Source of the DNA: Micrasema longulum
Taxonomy: Eukaryota > Arthropoda > Insecta > Trichoptera > Brachycentridae
NCBI GenBank assembly: GCA_022494885.1
Contig: JAGVSM010003662.1
Location: forward strand, 1-64,000
Length of the DNA stretch: 64,000 bases
Reading direction: 5' to 3'
Below the pieces are notes generated by a model, which was not told where the DNA came from, searched no databases, and worked only from the letters and a program-made list of their open reading frames with translations. The translations under genes and the position numbers were made by a program. Below are positions 10,301 to 22,800 of this stretch, in pieces (position 1 is the stretch's first letter; each line of letters opens with the position of its first letter).

Positions 10301-10648
10301 TTATAATGGATCAATTGTCATTTTAGTTAAATAAATAAATATTTTAATTGAGATTAATATGGTAAAAAAGGTAAATTTTTTGAGCTCATCAAAAGCAAAC
10401 TTGGAAATCTCCAAAAAGAATTGCTTCACCAACTCAATGGAGAATGCTGAAAGTTTGCGGTGTCAAGTATAATTGAAATCTGTCTTTGCAAGATTTAGAG
10501 ACGGGTTTGAACTACGCAATAGCGTAAATAATAATTTAGGTAGGTAGGTTTTTAAGTATACATAGTTTATTTTGGCATCAATGACTAATTTTCTAATACC
10601 CTCATACATAATAATTATAAGTGAAAAAATGTAAGGAAATTAATATAC

Positions 10649-10812
10649 CTAAATGGACCCTTCAAATTAACTTGTATGGGACAATCCTTAATAGGTGGCG
10701 GTTCAATAGTAACAGAGGCTATAGAATTGTATTGCTTCTTTTGCTGTTGATTTAATGCATTTTTTTGGTTTGGTTGTAGATACTTTGAAGTCTCTCGCAG
10801 ATCTTTATTGAG
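10649..10812 (-). CDS. spn-E: spn-E exon 21 (last one found)
   Basis: 164 bases: LNKDLRETSKYL, a Gln/Lys-rich linker, then EPPPIKDCPIQVNLKGPF. Acceptor AATATTTCAG, donor GTATAT, phase 2, so at least one more exon must follow to the left. About 2.9 kb of intron separates it from exon 20. Confidence 0.9.
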
Positions 10813-13800
10813 CTGAAATATTAGAAAATTTTACATAGATATTGTTGAACACGCAATGAAAAATTACACTTTTTTTATTTATAGAGATTTTTTTACCAAA
10901 ATAAGATAAAAAAGGCCGAAATGCATATTCAGAGATTACATTTTTAAAAATTCACATAAAAATGAAATTTATTAAACTAATAAACATGAATAAAACAGAA
11001 ACCACAATAAACATACATTCTATTATCTATATGTATAAATGTTAATGTTTGTATGTGTGTCCTCGATTACAATTTTAGAGGGCTCAGGGTGCATCTATGT
11101 GTACTAATAGGTTAATGGTTTTATTTCAGAAAACCGAACCAGTTTCTTTGGTTGAGTAAAAGCATTATGAAGCCAACTTTGTAAGTATACTTAATAATGT
11201 TTTATCTTGAGAGGAAACGTGGTCTGACTTTTCTTCAAACTTATTCCTGTATTTTCACCCTGGATTATGGCACTATACATATTTACCATCAATGTGTCTC
11301 AATAGTTTGGGTTTATTGATAAATAGTTTATTATGGGAACTAGAACCATCCAAAAACCCATAAAAATGTCCAGTTTTATTTGCGGTCTTTGGGCGCATAC
11401 AAATATGATAACTATTTTTGAAAAACACAAAACGTAACGATATAGAAAATTTCATTCTGAAACTCTATTTTTTTAAAATAACAAAATCGGTTCAGTTTTG
11501 AAGGGCGGAAAATGGGACAACGAAATGTCGATTTTGTCTAGTTTATTTAGGCATAAAAGATCCGAAATGCAGTTGTCTTTTTCGCATAGCATCGGGGGAG
11601 GCATCTTCAAGACAGTAACAGGAAAACAATGTTCGAATACCTATTTATCGAAATTCTCTGTCCTCACAATGTATGTAAACCGAAACACAAAAATAATAAT
11701 GAATACGTACATATCTAATTTGGACTAAATACAATAATTGATATCAAACATTCAATTGTGTTGATTTAATCTATATACGAGTATGTACTCAAATCTAGCA
11801 ATAGCAAAGCATCGCCAGGTTCAGCTGGTATTATATAAAACAACAAAGAAGAAAGGGAAACTATGGTGACCACCCAATCATAAACAATAAGGTAGAAATG
11901 GAAAAAAATAACCATAAAGTATACACACAAGTACATCCTTGCCACTTCTATATTGCCGGTGATCAGAATGGGAATTACAGATCATCTATGGTTAACGTCA
12001 AGCTATTAGTCCCATTTTATTCATTCAATAATGAGGAACTTTAGCCCTACGGTAAATTGGATACAAAAAATGTTTTCTAGCGCGCGGTAATAATTAGAGC
12101 ATTAAATTGTACGGTGAAATTTTTAAGAAATGTACGAAAAAAAATAATATTTTAATAAAAACGCACTACTTTGAATGACGTCACTGGTTCATATGAACGA
12201 TCCAATGATATGTGAGCATTGAAGGATATCCGGTTTGGTCACCGTAAACGAACCAATCGGAAGAACTGTCATAGGACAACCTCCGACGTCGCACGCGGAG
12301 TTATTTCAGAAACACAAAACTTTAAAAAATCTTAGCGCTGATAATACAATATAAAAAAATGAAAAAAATTGGCTTAGTTACATACTACTGGATTCTATTA
12401 ACAAATAAATAATTAAAAAAAGATACTGAACTTCCTCATTATAAGTGATATAAAATTAATAATCCTGTCAGTAAATACGCTTTTGTAAACAAGAAAACAA
12501 AAAATCGGGTTGTGGTCCTGTGGCTAGTGTCTCGGACTCACGGACCAAAGGTCCGTGGTTCGAACCCCACTCTACCCCAACTCGATTCCATTTTCTAATA
12601 GTGAGTTATTTACAACTCGTTGAAAATGGCCCTCAAAATGAAATATTTGGGTAAATCATAAGAACGCAAATATTTATTTTTATAAAAAAATTAAAAAAAA
12701 TGGAAAAGCAATTATTTCATTCCCAAACTGATTATAATAGCAACAGCAAAAAAGTTGCCAGCTGTACAAAATGGAAAATTCCAATTTAAGAGTTACTTTA
12801 TTATTTTATTATTCCAAAACACTTTTGATCATAATAATTTGAACAGAGTTTTGATAAATTAATAATGCAATTTATACTGAGCGTACAGTAAATCAGCTAT
12901 TACAACTAACAATAACAAAAAAGATGTCACGAAAACAGTTGAAGACTTGGATTTATGCACCGTATTCGGTGAATTTAACTTAGATTTTTCTGAAATTCAA
13001 ATTACCACTTCGTGGAATGCATTTTAACTTGATGAAACTTTTAATTGAACTTCATTGCGTTTGACAAATATTCTGATGATGTTTTTTCCCAAAACTATAT
13101 TAAATTTGATTTTAAGATGAAAGAGGGCATTTTTGAAAGAAAAAACTTTTATTAACATTATTTCATGAATTTCACTTTAACACGAGAGGAAACAAATGTA
13201 TGGATTGAAGTATTTGGGACTTTTTTATCTGGTAAACTGGTGTATGAGTGTCACGTATCGACGTGTCACCTATAATTTAGATATTTATCAAGAAAACTGT
13301 CTTCACTTCACTTGTTTTTGTTCATATTAAGCTGATTTTAGCTCCTAAAGTCAGGTATTTTTATTAAATTGCAACACCATGGATGATCGACACGACTATA
13401 TCGATACTATAGACAATAAAACCACAGAAAATGTTTCTCTGATAATATGGACTCTAGAAATCACTTTGAATATATTATAATAAAAAATAAAATCTGTAAC
13501 ATTTACCAAAATGTAATTTATTTATCTATATAAAAAATTCTCAACGGTAAAATCCAGTAGTATGTGGCATAAAAATTTGAATTTTTTAAAAACATTTAAT
13601 ATATTGAGTTTATTTAGGTAAAATGATATAACTTCGTGACATTAAGTTGATTTGTAAACTGATGTAAAAATAAATAAAAATCGAGGGTTTTGTTTTTTTC
13701 TATAAGTTTTCACAGCAAAGAGATTAATAATGGCAATGGAGAAATTACTCACTTTTGATATATAGGTTTCTTCCGCAACTTGCCCGTAGCCTTCTCGAAT

Positions 13801-16800
13801 CAATAAATTGTTTATATTTAAATCTCCCGCAAACAACTCCAAGGATACCACACCCATGGCAACTGAGAATACCTAAAAAGCCATTTATTATAGTATATTA
13901 TTCCACTACTATGAAATATTATGATAATAATACTTTTATATAGACAATTTTACTACTGAAACATATGATTTTCATATAAATATAAATAACTGATATAAAA
14001 AAGAGAAATAAAAACAGAATCCTTAAAAAGAAAATAAGGGCCAATTTTATTTTCATTGGCGTTAAACGTGTAAAGAGTTGGAAACTGACAGGCGAGTTGA
14101 AGACTTTTTCTTTTTTAAACTCAAAACTAAACAAAATAAACAAAGCAGTAAAAAAAAAAGAACAAATTGTGCGTAAAGAAAAATTAATGAATTTTGAAAA
14201 ATCAGAAGATGATGGGAATAAACAATAATGTTCTTATGGAGGTCTTAACAACTGCGTGAAAAAGGATGAGTGGATCTACTCTGCTGTGGTTTAGAGAAGT
14301 GTATTATTTGAGGGGGTTAAATGCAAAACCGCCACTGTCCATGATCACTGTTTTTGGGAAGACTAACAAAACCAGTATCTGAATTTCTTTTATGTTCAAT
14401 GTGCACATTCAACTTCAAATGAATAGTCCTTTCACTATCTGTTATACCACGCTCAAGTTGTACATTTAACTTAAAAGAAATAGTCTTTGAGCTGCTGGTT
14501 TTGTTGGTCTTCCCAAAAACAGTGACCATGGACAGTGGCGGTTTTGCATCTAACCCCCTCATTTGAACTTTTGACGTTGACATAGACTCCTGGCTCTTAA
14601 TGAATTATCCATGGTTTTAATATTTTTTATTACAGCGGTAATTTGTTAAACACTCAGGCCTAAGAAAAAATCCAATTGAATTATTATCAGTTTCCTGTCT
14701 CTGCCATTACAAACATTAGGGCTTCCTAATTGAATTCCTAAAAAAACAAAGATAATATTATGTACACTCAATGCATGTAAATTTATATACATACATTGAA
14801 TGTACATAATATTATCTTTGTTTTAGAAATCCATTCTAAAAGTAGCGTTATATTGGTCATAAAATATTTACACTAAGGATGGACATTTCAACAGAGATGA
14901 AGAGCATTTTTGAGAAAAAAAAATTAGATATTTTTATTTGTATGAAGGTTAACTAAAATTATGAGTCTTATTTTTGGACGCCAGTCTAACCTAACAAATG
15001 ATACGTGATTGTGAAAAAAAAAAATGGCAACTTACTTTTCCCAGAAGTTTTTTTCCTCTAGTCAGATTACTAAAGCGATGGATGGCTTCTTTTGTCCAAA
15101 CAGCCCTCTGATCTTTTACTATGGATGGAGATATTTCTGTCAGGACACACTCAAATGCAATAGCATGAAGGTTCAGCATGGGTTCCATATTCAGATGTCT
15201 TAATGTGTTCAGTGGAACCACAGCATTGTTTCCATAATCGATGTAGAACACCTAAAATTAAAACAAATGATATCAGATTACATTTTAGAACGTTTTGTTA
15301 CTTTTTTGTCCTTCCGATGTTATCATGTTTTGGTAGAAGGCCCTAATAAAGGAAAAAAAAACTTTCATGCCCGGTTGATTAAATTTATAGGTAATATTAA
15401 AAAAAATTGTATACAATTTACTAAAAAAAAAAAAATACATAGAGATTTTCAAGACTCGCGAGGCAATTTATTTGGCCACACTATTTAATTTAATTCTGCT
15501 AGAAAAACTATATTAAAAGGTAGAAAAAATCTGAGAAAAATTTGAATTGCAATTCAATAATAAAAAACTTCCTAGTCAATCATTTTGATATAAAATACTA
15601 TCTAACTTCTTGGTTTAGTTTTACTATTTTATTTATTGAGCAATAAATGCTTTTGCCTAAGTGGGCATCTTCAAAACTGATAAAATTTTAAAATTAAACC
15701 AAAAACTTTGATATTTGAAATGAAAATTTTTACTGAAAAGAATCTTCATGGTCATATAATAATGTCAGTGGACCTTTAATAAGATAATTATAGTTGAAAA
15801 AGAATAGTTTGAAAATAATGTACCCAAATCATATTGTTTTCCATGACTTTTTCAATCTTGGCTCGGTAGTACATTGTGGGCTGTCCCTCGGACTCCTGGA
15901 ATGGAGCGGCGCACAACTGTCCAGATTTCGGCTTGCGACCCAGCGGCACCAAGGGCTGGGAATTATTTAGGAAATCGTAGAGCCAAGCCAGCTGGTTCTT
16001 GGTGGGCTCTTCGGCATATTGGCACCAGAAATGCCCGCAGTCTATCATCTAAAAATTAAGATGAAATTAGTGTACATTCGATTCTCGTGTCCAAGCGGAG
16101 AGTGATAGTGGGATTTTGCGGTGGTATGTTATAAACAACACCGCGTAAATCATTTTTGTTATTTTTTATATCTTATATCAACTAACAGATTAAGATCAAC
16201 AGTCGAGTTGCGTGGACACTAGAGAAAGAGGAATTGTGGCTGGGAATTAAGAGGGTGCTCTAAGAATAAGAACGAAAAGGTAAACCATGAGCTGATAAGC
16301 GTTTTTTTTTTCACCTAGGTGTATAGGAGCGTAAAGATTATGAAGTACAGTGAATAGAAGTAAGATATAGTGATAGTCTTTTCGTTGTAAAATTTTGAGC
16401 CATTTCAGTTGCCTACGATAATCAGAAATGCGGTCGTATTTCCAAAAACAAAAAATATACCAAATGTATGTATTCTGAAATAATTCAAGTTTATCATAAC
16501 TTAAATCAGTCAAATTTCACTCCTGATTGGACCGTAGTTGATGGTTTGAAGTAAATATTATTTGACTAACATACTGGGACACTTTTGTAGGTGACTGTTT
16601 TTTACAGGGACACAATATCGCCTACCATAATATAACCACATCAGCCGTATTTTTTTATTTTTAAACTTTCATTTTATTATTCTATCTTTTCACTACCAAT
16701 GTCCTTTAGACTTATGACTATAGTCGTCATTTCCTAAATGAGACATGATTTTAACAACTACAGGCGGCATAACCGCAAACATGTTAAAAATCATGTTTAA

Positions 16801-19800
16801 TGGATGCTACCTATTAACTCCACAGTACCACATTTCCTACTCTTTCAACTTATATTTTTGTTAATTTTAGTAAATATTAGTTAAAATGGTTGACTACAAA
16901 GTTAATGCTTTAAACATAAACAATCAATATTTTTGTATTGCAAAATAGGTTTCGTTTCTGACTGCACATTAAATATTAAAATCACATTAAAAAAGCACAA
17001 ATTTCTTTTGGTACAGACAGAACATCAACTGAATAACAAAATACTTGAGGAGTAATATTTTAGAGATACATAAATCAATAATGTATAAAAAATATAAATG
17101 ATAAGTACATACGTTTGAGATGACAATATCAATATAGGTTTCATCTACGTCAGGCAGGCGTGGTTGCAAAATGTTTATTACTAGATCCTCAGATTTAACA
17201 GAGGTCCATTCATTTGAACCAGTTGATTTGCACAGCCCCAAAGAAGAGGCGTATTCCATAGATTTTTGGTATCTGAAAATGAATACATACATACGGTAAG
17301 TATTTTGTTTCAACAAATACAAAATAATAAACAATGTACAGTCCATTTAAATCTTTGTTTATAAGTGGATAAAATAAAGTTTTGGAAATACAGTAAAACC
17401 CCTAAATTACGTTTTTTAAGGGACTGACAAAAAAATGTAAATGGAGGGTAATGGAAAAAAATATTTCAGCAAATATTTTTTGTTGAAAAAGTTATGCAGC
17501 AATGTTTGAATTATTTTTTTATTGCAACTTTTTGAACATCATATTCATAAATAATAAATGTCTGTAAAATACAATAAACTGTTTGCAAAATTACAATAAA
17601 AAAAAACATGAAAATGGCGGCAATAGTTTTGATTATCGATTTGACTTACCAATAAGTTGGTATAACGATAGAGACTAATGTCAGACTCTTGTGCTGTCAG
17701 TTTTCAGGGGGGATTGCAATTTTTTTCGTCCAATAAGTTGGTATAACGATTAGACTAACTTTAGACTCTTGAGTTGTTAAAAACACGAAAATGGCGGCAA
17801 TAAATGTTCGCTATACACATTAAACTGTCTTTAAAATTACGAATTTCTCCGACAAAATTGGTATAATGATAGAAACTAACTTCAGACTCTTGAGCTGTCA
17901 GTTTTCAGTGTGGATTGCAAATTTCTCCGACGTTACGGAAAAAAAAAATGCACAACTTAAAGTTCATTAATTTGTGCCATCTAGTTTTAAATGTTTTTGG
18001 AAATAATATCATTGTGCCACCATTATTTCTTGAATTTTAGTGAGAAAGTAAAATGTTTTCATTTTTACTTTTAAAGCCACATAAATAATTATGCTACTAT
18101 TTCTATGAATGGAAAATGAATTCAGGAATATTTCTACATACGGAACTTAAAATGTTTGGACTTGTGCTATTCGTATCGCTCACGTGCAAATTTGTTCATT
18201 AAAAATCAACATAACTTACGGCATCACTTGTATATTCATCAGGTGTTTCAGCTGTCGCAGTTTTAATGCTTTGTATAAGGACAGAGCCACTTTGCCATGA
18301 AGAATTGCTGATTTCTAGATTAAAAATTAAATTTATTATAATAACTTGCAAAAGTGCGATTGAGTTATGAATATTTTAGCAACAGGAGTAAAATAATTGA
18401 ATTGTAAAAGCAATTACCCCATTTTTATTGGTGGCATGTGAATCTCTGTTGCGAAAAGTTACATACACCTTGCTGAAAGATAAAAACAGATTTATTTTGA
18501 GTTCAAACGAGATTACATTGTTCTGTGCTAACGTCATAGATACAAATTTAATAGAGTTTGGGATTCCTTTCTCAAGAAACCCCACAGAAACATTACCTTG
18601 CCATAATGAAAATTAAAAATAAATAAACATTGACTCGTCAATATTCATGAATATATCAATGTTCTAATTTTTCTCAAAACTCAACCGTGCAGAGTCAAAA
18701 CACATTACCGCATACTTTCCTTGCATCTTGAACGTAGACCCCCATCCATATATAAAACATTTCATATTATAGAAATGTTTTATATATTTTTTATTATTCA
18801 TGCTTTTTCTAAAATCTATTTTTAATACGTAATGTATGTAATACGATGATATGGTTGTTATAGTTGAGGGAACTAACTGAACTAAAACTATTCGGTAAGT
18901 TTAGTAGCTAATGACGTTAAAATAAATTGAAATTATGGTTTGACAAAAATATTGTATCTTACGGTAATATGGAAAAGACAAAAAATTATACCATTTTTAA
19001 AATTATACCATTAACAAAACTAATTGAGATTCAGTAATAAAAATATCTATTCACTAAAGCAATTGCAACAAAACTAACTGCGATCTAACATGTTCAGTAT
19101 TAGATGCAACAGATAAAATGAAATATCTTGGTGTATACATAGACCAAAACTCAAAATGGAAAGACCATATCAGTAAACTAGTTAAATAAATGTATATACA
19201 TATTTATTAGATTAAGAAATATTTCAATAATAAATAATTTAAAAATAACTTATTACTCAATTGTACAATATTTATTACAATATGGTATTGTTGGATGGGG
19301 TGGTGCATATACCAATATATTAAACCCTCATAAAATAGTACAAAGTTCAATTGAAAGTAATAAAAAAAACCCCTCAACATTCAACACGGAAAATCTATAC
19401 AAATTACTTTAAGTTCATACAGTAGACACTATTTACAAAATAAATTATATTATACAAAATTTACAAAGAAGAAAAATAAACGAGTTTGAGAAGAATAAGT
19501 CACTCAGATACCAAGATAATAATATCAACATTCCTAAATTACAGACAAGTTATGAAGTTAAGAATAAAAAAATAAAATAATCTCCCCAATGAACTAAAAA
19601 CTATTAAAACTAATATATCAGTAAATAAATTTCAAGTAAATTTAAAGAATTTTTTTAAACACGAATAAAAACAGCATTCTATTTTAATTACTGTTTTTCT
19701 TTTTATTTAGAAACAAAAAAATTTTTTTTCTCATGTCCATATATTTGAAAGTATATAACTTCAAATTACTAAATAAAAATAACAGTGTAAGTTACTCTCC

Positions 19801-22800
19801 AAGCACAACAGCTAGTCTCGTTTTTGCAAAGTTAGTTATAACAATAAAAAAATATAAAAGTAGAATGTAAGAGAAAAAAAAACATGTATTATTTATTAAA
19901 AAACAAAAAAAAAAATGTTACAATTAGCGCCAAATATTAAATTAGCAAGTACTGCCACTAAAAAATTTCTATCAAGAAATGAGTTGGGCACGGATTGAAG
20001 AGTGGATCAGGCCAAATAGGTAAAAAGTGTTTATATTTATAAGCATAAATGCTAAAAGCAAAATTTTATTTAATTTGTAAAGTAAAATAATGTAAAATGT
20101 TTTCCTTGGCACGGGACACCCTAGTGAGGGAATATTATTTTTTAAAAAAGTAGGAAAATCTTATAATAATAAATTGAATAAAATAAATAAATATTTATAT
20201 TTCCTATTAACAAATTTAAAAAGTTACATTTTATGAAAGAGTTACCCACTAAGAAAAAATCTTTGGCGTAAAGTATGGTTCAAATGGAATTTAAAAAAGA
20301 AAGGATTTCTTCGGGTTACTTAATCTTTCTCTGGGTCTTGACAAGTTCAATATGTTGAGGGTATGTAAAGAGGCCATAAAAGTACTAGTTTAAAATACTG
20401 GCATACATGTGCAGTTGGTGACAGCCAAGGCAAATGGGTTAATTTAAAAAATGATCATGTTAATAGTCAAACCTGGTGTTCTCTTCAAAAGAAACAACGA
20501 CTTCTTCATCCGAGCAGTCTGTAAATAGCGCCTTAACCCTTTCGGCATAGATCATTCCTGGTAATCGGGAGTCCATGTTGCGCAAGTACACCGTATTGCG
20601 GGGGTCTCTTCCACCCAACAACTTGGTGGCTTCACGTTCCTCGGTTTCTCCACCGTGTGAAAAGGTGAAATAGTACGGGTAGAAAGCACCCGCTAAGAGG
20701 AACTAAAGCAGAAATGACTTTTGTGGAAGGATTTTCAAAGGAGGAACATAAAATATTTAATAATTTGCATAACAGTACACAACCTAAAATCAAGCTTTCT
20801 GCCACAGGAAATAGCAAGTGTAAAAATGTAATTTCAAAGGCATTTTAATTTTATTAGCTTCAGTCAAAAGTGAAAATGAATGTCTATAATATTCTGCCCG
20901 TATCCGGGCGAATTAAGAAAATCGTTCTGTGTGTGAAATAGGACCAGGATTCTGGACGAGTGTTTTCGACTCGATAGCTGCTCTCGGGTAAAAATCCTGA
21001 GTAAAGAAATCGAGTGGAGATCAAGTCTGCCTAGTAGTGTAGAGGTTGGAAAGAGGATCATGCTTGAGGTTTTGGGTTTGATTCCAGGGTAGGTCAACAT
21101 GAAATCTGTTGCTTGGATCTAAACGGACCAATGTCGTAAATTGCGATATTACAGGACAGTAACTTTCAGCCATTCTGTGACATTTTAATTTTGTATGTGT
21201 TTAATAACAAATATGAATAAAAAAACATTACAACATATATTATGTTTGTGTATATAAAATAGTTAAATACATATATTTTTAATTGAAATTGATCCTCTAG
21301 AAAATTTTGACAAGAAAAAAATAAATCTGACATTGGCCCTTTTAGATCTGAGCCACAGAAACATTGACTAAAAAGGTGGTTCTACACTGTAATATTTCAT
21401 GCACATGGACTGGTGCCTGAAGCATAATGATGATGACCTTACCTTCTTGTAACAAGGCAATCGATATACGCTGCATTTAGTGACTAATGCAGTGCCCTAT
21501 GCACCATATGGTAACAATTGTAATAATATGAAAGAGCAAAACTCACCCACATACATTTTCATAAATCAAATGATAAAATCAGTTTTTATTTGACAAAATA
21601 AACCAAGTGTAACTCTTCGGGTCAACATGTTACGAATATAATATTCCGAGTATATATTATACAGAATTGAAAAATTCCATAAGTGAACATAGAAGTCAAC
21701 TACCAATAGGCAGAATGGTGAATGTTACACAGTGTGTACAATGATCACTTAACCCAGCCGATGACAGATCATAAGCACTGTAAATGCCTAGACTTCCATA
21801 TTCTCAAGAGCTTTGTATTATTCATCGAGTTGGTGTATATTTTGTAGAACTCCATTTTAGAATCTTGATATTTAAATCAAACGCTGATTTGAGTATACTT
21901 ATTTGTTTTAAAATGCCCTGATAAGGCCAACTGTCTTTTTTTTAATATTGAAAAATTAAATAAGCAGACAAAAAACAGTGTTTGATTTAAATACTAAGCT
22001 TCATTTCTGTTGAAAAAATATCTAATATTAACTCTTGAATATTCACAAAAACCTCCACCATCAAAATCAGATTTGTACGCTTATGATAATTGAGCGGGCA
22101 TGTGTTGAGTTAAAGAAGCTAATACATTGGAAACAAATACAAACTCCTAAGTCAAAAAAAAGATTGGGGGATGTAGTAATCTAATGATTTACCTTCAAAA
22201 TGAGCGGAAGTTCTATCAGATCCCAAACATTTCTGTTTTGTTCAACTTCTACGATGCCCTCTCTGGCAACTCGCCGTTTCAACTCATCAACGAGGGAATT
22301 CAACTCATGCATGGCATGTATCTGTAGGAAAGCTGACTTGGCCCAAGACCTCTCACCACCATGGGACGTGTTGAAGAAGTTTTGAGAGCATAAATGTTGA
22401 TACACCTAAAATGAAATGGGGGGTTCATAAGAATCATATAATAAAAATAAGATTTATAGCACCCGCTTTTTTCCTATACATTTTTTCGCATATTGTTATC
22501 CGTTTCTTACGAGATAGTTACGTATAAACAACTTCTCTAACATATGGTATAGGTTTGCATATTCGGCCGCATTCCAATGCGATGCCCTCCAGCCACCCGC
22601 GCTTACCTCAGGCCCCGCGAGACCCCTAAATTTCTCATCCCCCCCTCGATTTTGGCCTTTATAAGGCGGATTTCTAGCCCCAGAAGTCAGAGTATTCCGG
22701 GTCGTCCTCTAACCTTTCTGCTTACCTAACTTCTTGGTACTTTTTGGTAAGGACACCCACTCAGGGCTCTCCTAGCGAACCAGCTTGCTTTCCTTTCCTG

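Noticed and set aside
12520..12575. tRNA gene with anticodon arm and B box
   Set aside because: The same head recurs with a shared tRNA-unrelated body at four or more loci and does not close an acceptor stem, so it is a SINE.
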